Shown piece after piece: positions 51,630-60,241 of a stretch of 64,000 nt of DNA. Each line of letters starts with the position of its first letter. Position 1 is the first letter of the stretch. This stretch comes from Porphyrobacter sp. Lineage in GTDB: Bacteria; Pseudomonadota; Alphaproteobacteria; Sphingomonadales; Sphingomonadaceae. The stretch is taken from NCBI GenBank assembly GCA_016125555.1, contig WGLN01000009.1, forward strand, positions 62,001-126,000, given 5' to 3'. The notes below the pieces were generated by a model. The model saw only the letters and a list, made by a program, of their open reading frames with translations, was not told where the DNA came from and did not search any database. A program made the position numbers and the translations under genes.

Positions 51630-53060
51630 GTGGCGCTGCCAAAACCCCGCGCGCCGCGCTTCGTCCGCCTGCCTGGAGCCACCCCCGCGCCCATGATCCC
51701 CGCTGCCGGCCCCGATATTCCGCTGGTCTCGCTGCTGATGGTGGTGAGGAACGGGGCCGCGCATATCGACGCGGCGCTCGCCTCGGCGCGGCGCCAGACG
51801 CTGCGCGCGATCGAGATCGTGGTGGTCGATGACAAGTCCGAGGATGCGACCCCCGAAATCATCCGCCGCCATGCCGCCGAGGATTCGCGGATCGTGCCGG
51901 TGCCCGGCCACGGGCGCGGGCTCTCCGCGGTCCGCAACCTGGCGATGACGGCGGCTGCCGCGCCCTTTGCCGCGGTGCTCGACAGCGACGACATCCTCCA
52001 TCCGCGTCATGCCGAATATCTCCTCGAGCTGGCCGAGCGCACCGGGGCCGATATCGCCGCCGCCAACATGCTGTCCTTCACCGGCGATGCTCCGCCGCAG
52101 CTGTTCGCGCCCGGCGAGGCCTGGGCGGGCCAGCGGCTGATCGACCGCGAGACCTTCGTCCGTGCCGGGCGGCTGGGCGGCAGCGAGATTTCGCTCGGCT
52201 ATCTGAAGCCCCTGTTCCGGCTCGATCCGCTGCGTCGCCACGGCCTCGGCTACGATCCGCGCATCCGCATCGGCGAGGACTGGGACCTCGTCGAACGCGC
52301 GCTCGCCGCAGGCCTCACCTATGCCTACCGGCCCGAGCCGACCTATTTCTACCGCCGCCACCCCGGCTCGGTCTCCTTCCGCTGGCGCGAGGAGGACCTC
52401 GCCGCGCTGATCGCGGCCGAACGCGACCGGCCCGCGGCTGCGAAGGGAAGCGCGCTCGCCGCCGCGCAGCACGCGCGGCTTGCCTCGCTCGAGGCGGAAC
52501 GGGCGCATTGCCGGGCGGTGGAGGCCATCAAGGCGCGGCATTTCGCCCGCGCCGCGGCCGAGCTCGTGCGGCGTCCTGCGGCGCTTCGTCTGCTCGCGCG
52601 CAGCCTTTCCGAGGGGCTGAAGCGCCGCACCGCCAGGTTCGCAGCCGGTGCGCGGGACGTGGAGGGGGCCGCCGCGTCGCATCCGGTGGCGCTGCTATGC
52701 GGAACGCCCGAGGCCGGCTCGCCGGTCGCGCTCGCCGCGGCGCTCCTCGCGGCGAGCGGCTGCGCGGTGCGGTCCCTGTCGCGCGCCGAACTCGCCGATC
52801 CGCTGGCCGCCGCGCGCGCCGGACACGGCGCGGCGCTGGTGCTGCTCGCCTCCGAGGACCTCGCCGATTCCGCAGCCTACGTCATCGGCGAGCACGCGAC
52901 CTTCGTCGGCCCGCCCGGCAGCCGCCATCCGCGCATCGAGCGGGTCATCGACGAGCGTTCCTTCGCCGACCTGCTTGCGCTGGTGCCGCTCGCCGCGCTC
53001 GCCGATGTCGGCCTCGCGCATCACGAGGCGCGCGGGCTCGCCCCGGGGATCGCCGCATGA
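51630..53060 (+). CDS. Glycosyltransferase family 2 protein with extra C-terminal domain
   Basis: A 476-residue protein. GT2 domain at about 30-290 (IPLVSLLMVVRNGAAHIDAA, EIVVVDDKSEDAT, VLDSDDILHP, RIGEDWDLVERAL). The C-terminal part (about 350-476, from VALLCGTPEAGSPVAL) is a Rossmann-like alpha/beta segment without recognised motifs. It starts GTG 51630 (a later ATG at 51693 is possible). Its stop overlaps the GT4 start by 4 nt. Confidence 0.88.
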   Translation: MALPKPRAPRFVRLPGATPAPMIPAAGPDIPLVSLLMVVRNGAAHIDAALASARRQTLRAIEIVVVDDKSEDATPEIIRRHAAEDSRIVPVPGHGRGLSAVRNLAMTAAAAPFAAVLDSDDILHPRHAEYLLELAERTGADIAAANMLSFTGDAPPQLFAPGEAWAGQRLIDRETFVRAGRLGGSEISLGYLKPLFRLDPLRRHGLGYDPRIRIGEDWDLVERALAAGLTYAYRPEPTYFYRRHPGSVSFRWREEDLAALIAAERDRPAAAKGSALAAAQHARLASLEAERAHCRAVEAIKARHFARAAAELVRRPAALRLLARSLSEGLKRRTARFAAGARDVEGAAASHPVALLCGTPEAGSPVALAAALLAASGCAVRSLSRAELADPLAAARAGHGAALVLLASEDLADSAAYVIGEHATFVGPPGSRHPRIERVIDERSFADLLALVPLAALADVGLAHHEARGLAPGIAA

Positions 53061-54361
53061 CGCGCGTCGCGATCGTCAGCCGCCAGCGCCTGATCGGTGC
53101 GACAAACGGCAGCTCGGCCTACCTCATCGATCTCGCCCGCACGATCCGCGAGGCGGGGTTCGAGCCGCACCTGCTCCAGCCTTCCCCCGACGTGATGGGC
53201 CGCGTGACCGCCTATCGTGCGCGTCCGGAGATGGCGGTCTTCGCCAGCCACCGCATCCGCGGCGCGGCGCGGATCGGGCGCTGGTTCGTGTCGCGCGATC
53301 CGGGCGCATGGCGCGATGCGGCGCTCGGTGTGCTGCGCGGCCTCGCCCGGCGGGCGGGGCTTGGCGGCGCATGGACCCGCGATCGGCCGCGCCCCTATGC
53401 CATCGCCGCGCCGTGGAGCGAGACAGACCGGGCATGGCTGCGCGCGCAGAGGGTCGGCGACGAGGACATCGTAATTGCCGATTATGCCTTCCAGTCCGAG
53501 GCTTTCGCGGTGCTCGGCACGCCGCGCGGCCGCAGCGCCATCGTGATGCACGACCTGTTCCACCGCCGCAGCGGCTCGGGCGAAGGCGCAGCGCGCGACA
53601 GCGTCGCCGCGCTGACCCGCGATGAGGAATGGGCGCTGCTCTCCCGCGCGGGGACGGTGATCGCGATCCAGCAGGAGGAGGCCGAGGTCGTCGCGCGCGA
53701 CCTGCCCGAGGTGCGGGTGGTGCTCGCGCCCGTAGCGCAAGCGCCCGCGCCCCCGCCGCAGGCCCCTGGCGATCCGTGCCGCCTGCTGTTCGTCGGCAGC
53801 CGCACCGCGCCCAACAGCGACGCACTGGCCTGGTTCCTCGCCGAGGTCTGGCCGCAGGTCGCCGCCGCTTCCCCTGCGACCCGGCTCGACGTGGTCGGCA
53901 CGGTCGGCGCCGACATCCCGGCGCAGGGCCTGCCCAGGCGCGTCACGCTCCACGGCCTCGTCGGCGATCTCGAGCCCTTCTATGCGCGCGCCGGCATCGT
54001 CATCTCGCCGCTGCGTTTCGGCTCTGGGCTCAAGATCAAGCTGATCGAGGCGCTCGCCCGCGGCCGCGCCGTGGTCGCCTCGCCGGTGACGCTGCAGGGG
54101 GTCGAGGAGATCTGCGGCCCGGCGGTGTTCGAGGCCGGGAGCGCACCGAGCTTCGCCGCCGCGATCCTCGCCTTGCAGGGCGATGCGGCGCTGCGCGAAG
54201 GGCTCGCCGCCAAGGGCCGCGATGTGGTGGCCGAGCATTTCTCGCCGGCGGCGGCGCACCGGGCCTTGCGCGAATGGCTTCAGGACGCGGCGAAGGGCAA
54301 GGCGGGCGCGGGCACGCTCCTGCCGCCGGAAGCGCGCGCCACGATTTCCTGCTTCCAGTAG
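53057..54361 (+). CDS. Glycosyltransferase family 4/1-like protein
   Basis: A 434-residue GT-B protein. The N-terminal part starts RVAIVSRQRLIGATNGSSAYLIDL, and the C-terminal half has LLFVGSRTAPNSDALAWFL, the LEPFYARAGIVISPLRFGSGLKIKLIEALARGRAVV donor region (in part: SPLRFGSGLKIKLIEALARG). This C-terminal pattern is typical of polysaccharide GT4 enzymes. The last 82 nt overlap the end of the convergent gene at 54280, an unusually long overlap. Confidence 0.88.
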   Translation: MTRVAIVSRQRLIGATNGSSAYLIDLARTIREAGFEPHLLQPSPDVMGRVTAYRARPEMAVFASHRIRGAARIGRWFVSRDPGAWRDAALGVLRGLARRAGLGGAWTRDRPRPYAIAAPWSETDRAWLRAQRVGDEDIVIADYAFQSEAFAVLGTPRGRSAIVMHDLFHRRSGSGEGAARDSVAALTRDEEWALLSRAGTVIAIQQEEAEVVARDLPEVRVVLAPVAQAPAPPPQAPGDPCRLLFVGSRTAPNSDALAWFLAEVWPQVAAASPATRLDVVGTVGADIPAQGLPRRVTLHGLVGDLEPFYARAGIVISPLRFGSGLKIKLIEALARGRAVVASPVTLQGVEEICGPAVFEAGSAPSFAAAILALQGDAALREGLAAKGRDVVAEHFSPAAAHRALREWLQDAAKGKAGAGTLLPPEARATISCFQ

Positions 54362-55317
54362 CCCGCGCTCCAGCCGAGGTGCATGATCATCGCGGCGCTG
54401 CCCGACAAGGCGACGTCCGCGCGGCGCGCCTTTGCCGCGAGCGTGAGGCCCCAGGCCTGGCACAATCCGGCCCAGGCCAGCGCGGGGAGCGCCAGTAGAG
54501 GCTCGAGCGGCGCAGCGAGCGCGAGCAGGCAGGCCGGGGCGATTGCGAGCGGCAGCGCCTGGCGCAGCCGCAGCCGCCGGCGGTGGCGGCGGATGGTGGT
54601 CGCGCGGCCCTTGCCGTAACGCCAATATTGCCGCAGCAGCGCCCCGGCCGTGCGGCGCGGGAAATAGCGCACGGTGAGATCGGGCGCGAACCAGATGCGT
54701 CCTCCGCGCGCCAGCAAGCGCAGATCGAGTTCGGCATCCTCGTTGCACGGCATGGTTTCGCAATAGCCGCCCGCCGCGGTGAAGGCATCGATCCGCATCA
54801 GCGCGTGATGGCCGTGTTCGACCAGTCCGGCGGCGGCGCCCGTCCGATGCGCCGCCCCGCCGGTTCCGAGCCGCGAGTTCTGGGCCGCGGCGACTGCGCG
54901 CGCGAAGCCGGTGTCGCCGCGCGAATCGAGCCGCACCACGACCGCCTCAACCGCTTCCGCTTGCGCCGTCGCGACCAGCCGCGACACATAGGCATCCGGG
55001 TAGCGGGCATGGGCATCGATCCGCGCAAGCCACCGCGCCTCGCCGCCGAAGCGCGCGACCGCACGGTTGATCCCGGCGCTCTGGATGCGCTGCGGGTTGT
55101 CGAGCAGCGTGATCCGCCCGTGCAGCCGCGCCATCTCGCGCACGATCGCGCGGGTGCCGTCGGTGCTCCCGCCATCGGCGACGACGATCCGCGAGTTGGC
55201 GGGATCGGCGAGCAGGTGGCGCAGCAGCGGCGCGATGTGATCGGCCTCGTCGAGGCACGGGACGACGGTGAGCACGCCTTCGGGATCGGACCGGGGAGGG
55301 CGCTGCTGGATCATCAC
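54280..55317 (-). CDS. ExoA-like glycosyltransferase family 2 membrane protein
   Basis: A 345-residue GT2 close to ExoA of succinoglycan synthesis. VLTVVPCLDEADHIAPLL, ADGGSTDGTRAIVREMA, LDNPQRIQSAGINRAVARF, IDAHARYPDAYV, then NEDAELDLRLL and YFPRRTAGALLRQYWRYGKGR (in part), followed by C-terminal hydrophobic helices. ExoA adds a beta-1,3-glucose in Sinorhizobium. Sugar here unknown. Start overlaps the GT4 stop (ATGA). Confidence 0.9.
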   Translation of the reverse strand: MMIQQRPPRSDPEGVLTVVPCLDEADHIAPLLRHLLADPANSRIVVADGGSTDGTRAIVREMARLHGRITLLDNPQRIQSAGINRAVARFGGEARWLARIDAHARYPDAYVSRLVATAQAEAVEAVVVRLDSRGDTGFARAVAAAQNSRLGTGGAAHRTGAAAGLVEHGHHALMRIDAFTAAGGYCETMPCNEDAELDLRLLARGGRIWFAPDLTVRYFPRRTAGALLRQYWRYGKGRATTIRRHRRRLRLRQALPLAIAPACLLALAAPLEPLLALPALAWAGLCQAWGLTLAAKARRADVALSGSAAMIMHLGWSAGYWKQEIVARASGGRSVPAPALPFAAS

Positions 55318-56411
55318 GCCGCCTCCAGCCGTTCGACCAGGAGCCGGTGATCGGCCGGGACGAAGGCGATCCGCTCGCGAGGAAGCGCCCGAACGGCATC
55401 GCGCAGCGCCGCGTAAGCCTCGTGGTCGAGCTTCTGCAGCGCCTCGCCGATAGCCTCGCCCTCCGCCAGCCGCAGCCCGACGCCCGCCTCGGCAAGCCAG
55501 CGCCCGGTCTCGACCCCCTCCAGCGCGACCGGCACCGCGCCGTGGGCGAGGCTTTCATAAAGCCGGTTGGGCAGCAGCCAGCGCGAATTGAGCCCCTCCT
55601 GGAAATAGTCGATGCACCACGCGAAATGGACGCGACCGTAGAGCTCCGGCAGGTCCTCCGGCGCATAGCGGCCGAGGAAGGTCACGCCTTTGCGCGCTTC
55701 GACTTCGCCGGCGAGGTCGGGGAACACGTCGGGCGAGGGGAGGCCGGCGATCACCACCGCGATGCGTCCCGCGGAGCGCTGCGCGAGGTCGGTGAGGAGG
55801 TCGAGACTGCGACGGCAGCGCAGCATCCCGAACCAGCCGATCGTCCACGGTCCCCCGCGCGGGGCGCGGGGCGGCTCGGCGGGCAGCGCGGCGACCTTGT
55901 TCTCGACCAGCGCGATCGCCCCGTCCCAGTGTTGCACTGTCCGGAAATAGTCGCGTGCGAAGGCGGGGGAGCTGACGATGACCTTCGACGTGCGTGCCAG
56001 TAGGCGGCGCTCGATCCAGCGCAGAACCATGCCGACAGGGCTGCGCGTCAGCATCAGGCGGTGGATGTCGAGACATTCGTAGACCAGCCGCTGCCCGGGC
56101 CGGGCGAGCCACGCGGCAATCACCAGCATCTCGAGATTGCGCGCCACCACCACGTCGGCCCGCCGCACCTGCGAGGTCAGGCGGCCGGGCATCAGCAGGG
56201 TCAAGAGCACCAGCAGCGCGCGCTGGCCGAGCCGCGCGTCGCGGCTGCGACCGAGCGGGTGCGGGCGAATCCCCGCCACTGCGTCGGGAATCTCGCGGCG
56301 GTAGAAGCCCGCCAGCGCCACTTCGGCTCCGCCTTGGCGCAGCGCCGCGACCCGGCGCGCGGCGGCGGCGTCACCGAGGTCGTGGACGAGATAGGCGATC
56401 GTGCTGGCCAT
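55314..56411 (-). CDS. Glycosyltransferase family 4 protein
   Basis: A 365-residue GT4 protein. IAYLVHDLGDAAAARRVAAL at the N-terminus, ADVVVARNLEMLVIAAW, YECLDIHRLML, WTIGWFGMLRCRRSLDLL and the donor-binding NSRWLLPNRLYESLAHGAVPVAL. ATG 56411 is right after GGAGG (7 nt). It is divergent from the Wzc-like gene. An inverted repeat (56424-56450) lies in the gap. Confidence 0.9.
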   Translation of the reverse strand: MASTIAYLVHDLGDAAAARRVAALRQGGAEVALAGFYRREIPDAVAGIRPHPLGRSRDARLGQRALLVLLTLLMPGRLTSQVRRADVVVARNLEMLVIAAWLARPGQRLVYECLDIHRLMLTRSPVGMVLRWIERRLLARTSKVIVSSPAFARDYFRTVQHWDGAIALVENKVAALPAEPPRAPRGGPWTIGWFGMLRCRRSLDLLTDLAQRSAGRIAVVIAGLPSPDVFPDLAGEVEARKGVTFLGRYAPEDLPELYGRVHFAWCIDYFQEGLNSRWLLPNRLYESLAHGAVPVALEGVETGRWLAEAGVGLRLAEGEAIGEALQKLDHEAYAALRDAVRALPRERIAFVPADHRLLVERLEAA

Positions 56412-56423
56412 GATCCTCCGGGC

Positions 56424-56450
56424 ATTCGCCGAACGGATCCGACGGCGAAT
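56424..56450. promoter_or_regulatory. Inverted repeat in the divergent gap before the Wzc-like gene
   Basis: ATTCGCCG (56424-56431) and CGGCGAAT (56443-56450) are perfect arms around a loop holding the palindrome CGGATCCG. It lies 13 nt upstream of the GT4 start (minus) in the 239-bp divergent gap, so an operator or leader hairpin is possible. Confidence 0.5.
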
Positions 56451-56650
56451 CCCCCGTCCGCCCGGCGCGGGGTGTCTTGGCGCAGACGCGGAGGGTGCAA
56501 ACTCAAATGATTTGCTGACCTCGATCAGGGTGCGCCCTGCCGCAAGGCGATTCTGCGGGCCAAAGCAGGTTAAGGCATGGGCGGTCGCAAGCGGGCACGT
56601 CCCCCCGCGCACCCGCTTTTTCGCGGCCATCAACGAAGAAGGGACCAGCC

Positions 56651-58948
56651 TTGGCGACACGATCAGACCACCTGGTGCAGGACAAGGCGGAACCGCGCGC
56701 CGAGGGTCCCGCTCCTGCCGGATCGTTGCCGGCCGGGGCAAGCCACGAGCGGCAGGCGGCTGCCGGTGGCGGCAGTCCGGGTGGGGCAGGCCCCAGCGGT
56801 GGAGGCAGCGGCGGCGGCGGGAACGGCGGCGGAGGCGGCGGTTTCGCGCCTTTCCTGCCCGATCCGGGCTATCTGTGGATGATCTTCCGCCGCCGCCTGT
56901 GGCTGTTCCTCGGCGTGGTCGCCGCGGTGCTCGCGCTGGTCGCCGCCTTCACCCTGACGCGGCCCGAACTCTATTCCGCTTCGGCCAGCGTGCTGATCGA
57001 GCCTCGTCAGCCCGAGGTTCTCGAATCCGATCCCGTCACCCCCGAGATCGCGAGCGACACCAACGTGATCGACACCGAGGTCGAAATCCTGTCCTCGCGG
57101 CGGCTCGCGGGGCGGGTGGCCGAGGCGCTCAAGCTCGAGGAATGGCCGCAATTCGCCGGCTACAGGCCCGAGCCGCACGTCGGCGATGCGCCCGGCACCC
57201 ACCCCCTCGCGGGCGCGGTGCTGTCGCGCATGGACATCCGCCGCTCGGGCCTCACCTATCTGATCGACATCACCGCCAACGCCGAAAGCCCGCAGCTCGC
57301 CGCCGCGCTCGCCAATGAATATGCGCGGCAATACCTCGCGCAGCAGCAGGAGATGAAATCGGGCAGCACCGAGGATGCGAAGAAGTTTCTCCAGACCCGG
57401 CTCGTCGAACTGCGTCGCAACGCCGCCGAGGCGGACGAGCGGCTCCAGAACTACAAGATCAGGAACGGGCTGATGAGCGCCGAGGGCGCGACCATGGCCG
57501 AACAGGAAGTCTCGGTGCTCAACCAGGAGATTTCCAAGGCCCGCGCCGCGCTGGCCGAGAAGGAAGGCCAGCTCGCCGCCGCGCGCGCCCGCGTCGGTCA
57601 GGGCGGGGGCGGGGCCGAGGTGCCGGCCGCGCTGCAATCGGGCACCGTCGCGCAGCTGCGCGCGCGCGAGGCCGAACTGACCGGCGAGGTCGCCCGGCTC
57701 CAGGCGCGGCTTGGCGACCGTCACCCCGAACTGGTCCGCGCGAAGGACGAGCTCGCCGATATCCGCGCGCAGATCCAGCAGCAGATCGACCGCGTGTTGT
57801 CCTCGCTCGAATCCGATGCCGAGGCGGCGCGCTCGCGGCTCGCCTCGCTCGAGGCCAGCCAGCGCCGCGCCGAGGGGACGCTGGCGTCGAACAACGCCGC
57901 ACAGGCCGGCTACCTCCAGCTCGAACGCGATGCCGAGGCTGCGCGGCAGATCTACGAGACCTTCCTCAAGCGCTCGCAGGACGTCGAGGCGCAATCGGGC
58001 CTGATCCGCCCCGACGCCTCGATCGAGACACTCGCGCGGGTGCCGCGCTTCCCCTCCTCGCCGAGCTATCCACTGGCCGCGGTGGGTGGCCTGACGCTCG
58101 CGCTGATCCTCGGGATGGTGGCAATCGCGGTGGCCGAATATCTCGACGCCCGGATCCGCACCCGCAGCGATGTCGAACGGCGGCTCGGGCTGGCCTATCT
58201 CGGCGCGGTGCCCGAGCTTGCCAGCACCGTCAAACGCGCCGCGCGCGGAACCGCGCCCGAGGAATACCTGCTCGCCCATCCGCAGTCCAAGTTCACCGAG
58301 GCAATCCGCGCGCTCAAGAACGCGCTGCTGCTGGGGGCGGGCGGAGCGCCGCGCAGCATCGCGGTGACCTCGGCGCTCCCGCGCGAAGGAAAGTCGACCA
58401 CGGCGATCTGCCTTGCAAGGCTGCTCGCGGATTCAGGCGTGCGCACCGTGCTGGTCGATTGCGATTCGCGCCGCCGTGCGGTCAGCAACACGCTGCTGCC
58501 CGAGGAGTGGGACGGTTTCGGCCGCTACCTGCGCCGCGAGATTCCGCTCGCCCAGGCGCTGGCGGTGGAGGACGAGACCGGCCTTGCCGTGCTCGGCTCG
58601 CGCCAGGCCGACCTCGACGGGCGCGAATTGTTCGTGACGGTGCCGCTGTCTGAGCTGCTCGCCGAGCTGGGCTTGCGCTTCGACGTGGTGGTGCTCGACA
58701 CCGCGCCGGTGCTGGGCGTTGCCGAAACCCGCCTGATTGCGGCGCGGGTCGATCGCACGGTGATGCTGGCGCGGTGGCGCGACACCTCGATCAAGGCGGC
58801 CGCGACCGCCGCCGACCTGCTGCTCGCCGCGGAGGCCGATCTGGCAGGCGTGGCCCTGACCCGGGTGGACGTGCGCAAATACGGCAGCACCGGCCAGCAG
58901 GACGTCTATTCCTATCAGGACAAGTTCGCGGGCTATTACGTCGATTGA
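56651..58948 (+). CDS. Wzc-like chain-length determinant with BY-kinase domain
   Basis: A 765-residue tyrosine autokinase controlling polymer length. A Gly-rich N-terminal tail (about 40-65) precedes TM1 (about 83-103), the Wzz and GNVR/coiled-coil periplasmic region (about 110-445), TM2 (about 475-495) and a cytoplasmic kinase. Walker A ALPREGKSTTA (about 575), A' VLVDCDSRR (about 600) and B VVVLDTAPVL (about 683) are present. The C-terminus carries a Tyr cluster (YGSTGQQDVYSYQD, then YYVD). It starts TTG after AAGAAGGGA. Wza-Wzy-Wzc together form a complete Wzy-dependent set. Confidence 0.93.
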   Translation: MATRSDHLVQDKAEPRAEGPAPAGSLPAGASHERQAAAGGGSPGGAGPSGGGSGGGGNGGGGGGFAPFLPDPGYLWMIFRRRLWLFLGVVAAVLALVAAFTLTRPELYSASASVLIEPRQPEVLESDPVTPEIASDTNVIDTEVEILSSRRLAGRVAEALKLEEWPQFAGYRPEPHVGDAPGTHPLAGAVLSRMDIRRSGLTYLIDITANAESPQLAAALANEYARQYLAQQQEMKSGSTEDAKKFLQTRLVELRRNAAEADERLQNYKIRNGLMSAEGATMAEQEVSVLNQEISKARAALAEKEGQLAAARARVGQGGGGAEVPAALQSGTVAQLRAREAELTGEVARLQARLGDRHPELVRAKDELADIRAQIQQQIDRVLSSLESDAEAARSRLASLEASQRRAEGTLASNNAAQAGYLQLERDAEAARQIYETFLKRSQDVEAQSGLIRPDASIETLARVPRFPSSPSYPLAAVGGLTLALILGMVAIAVAEYLDARIRTRSDVERRLGLAYLGAVPELASTVKRAARGTAPEEYLLAHPQSKFTEAIRALKNALLLGAGGAPRSIAVTSALPREGKSTTAICLARLLADSGVRTVLVDCDSRRRAVSNTLLPEEWDGFGRYLRREIPLAQALAVEDETGLAVLGSRQADLDGRELFVTVPLSELLAELGLRFDVVVLDTAPVLGVAETRLIAARVDRTVMLARWRDTSIKAAATAADLLLAAEADLAGVALTRVDVRKYGSTGQQDVYSYQDKFAGYYVD

Positions 58949-58973
58949 GGCGCGCTCGGCGCCGCGGGCGGTG

Positions 58974-60239
58974 TCAGAACACCACCCGCACCCCGGCGCT
59001 CACCCGGTTGCGGGTAAACTCGCGGAAGAAGTCGTTGTCGGCAAAGCGCTGGAAGCGGTCGGCGCGGGCGAAGACGCGGAAGTTGCGGTCGAGCTTCCAG
59101 GTCGCGCCGACCATCAGCGTGTATTCGTCGGCGCTGGTATCGACCTGCCCGACCGTGTCGATCCGCGCATAGCCGGCGCGCGCCTCGAGAATGACGTTGC
59201 GCAACAATTCGTGCTCGGCCTCGACGCGCACCTGGCTGCGGACATTGCCGCTCACCAGCTGCGACCCGCCCTCCTCGACCTGCCTGTCCGCGAGCAGCTT
59301 GACGGTGGTGAGCGGGGTGAGGTTCCAGGTAAGGTCGGCCCCGAAGGACAAGCCGGTCAGTCCCTTGGCGGACGGACCGTCGACCTCGCGGTGCAGCACG
59401 CCTGCGCGCACCTGCCCGAACAGCAGGTTGGTGAGTTCGACCCGGAGGCCCGCTTCGACCGCATAGCCGGTCGTGTCGCGGTCGAAGGGATCGGGGGTGG
59501 CGGGCGTGCCGGTGTAGTGCAGCCGGTCGACCTGCCCGCGCAACAGCGCCGAAACGCGCGGCGAGACATCGACCAGCGCGGTCAGCGCGCCGCGCAGGTA
59601 GAGCGAATCGCGGAAGTCCTGTTCGAGCACGCTGCCGTCCGACGCGACGGCGTCATCGAAATCGAGCACCACGATCTGGGCATCGCCGATCAGCTGCACC
59701 GGCCCCGTGTCGCGCGCCACCGAGAGCAGCGCGTCGGCGCGGCGATAGCGGGTCGGCCGCCGGGCGTCCCGCGCGCTGGTGATGTTGGCGCGGTTCTCCG
59801 CCAGCGAATCGAGCGAAGCGATCAGGCGCGCCGAGGTGTCGCGGTCGATGTCGAGCCGCCCGCGCAGCCGCGCGCCGCCCTCCATCACGTCCTCGGTCTC
59901 GAACTTGCCGTGGTAGCTCTGCTGGATATAGGCCTCGCCTTCCAGGCTGTGGCGCTTCCAGCGCGATTTCAGCGCCACCTGTCCGCGCAAGGTGAGCTCG
60001 ACATCGCCGTCGCCGTTGTCGGGCAGGGCGAGGATGTTGTCGTCGTACTCGATCCGCGCCTCGGCGCTCGGATAGAGGAAGAAGCTGCCGATCCGCCCTC
60101 CGACCGGCTCGTAATCCTTCTGCTCGCGCTCGGAGGGGCTGGGCGGGGCGCCCTGGACGCTCTGCGCGTTGGCGGCGGCCCCTGCGAGCAGCAGGCCGGC
60201 GAAGGCGCTAAGCCGGGAAGTGGCGGCGAGATGGTGCAT
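58974..60239 (-). CDS. Outer-membrane beta-barrel protein (EPS-type)
   Basis: A 421-residue protein with a signal peptide (AANA near 26) and alternating beta strands throughout, ending in RNRVSAGVRVVF with a C-terminal Phe. It matches beta-barrel proteins (BBP2-like) commonly encoded with exopolysaccharide genes. Its gene starts 2 nt after the ABC exporter stop, so it is in the operon with the peptide-enzyme genes, and is convergent with the Wzc-like gene (25 nt apart). Confidence 0.88.
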   Translation of the reverse strand: MHHLAATSRLSAFAGLLLAGAAANAQSVQGAPPSPSEREQKDYEPVGGRIGSFFLYPSAEARIEYDDNILALPDNGDGDVELTLRGQVALKSRWKRHSLEGEAYIQQSYHGKFETEDVMEGGARLRGRLDIDRDTSARLIASLDSLAENRANITSARDARRPTRYRRADALLSVARDTGPVQLIGDAQIVVLDFDDAVASDGSVLEQDFRDSLYLRGALTALVDVSPRVSALLRGQVDRLHYTGTPATPDPFDRDTTGYAVEAGLRVELTNLLFGQVRAGVLHREVDGPSAKGLTGLSFGADLTWNLTPLTTVKLLADRQVEEGGSQLVSGNVRSQVRVEAEHELLRNVILEARAGYARIDTVGQVDTSADEYTLMVGATWKLDRNFRVFARADRFQRFADNDFFREFTRNRVSAGVRVVF

Positions 60240-60241
60240 TC

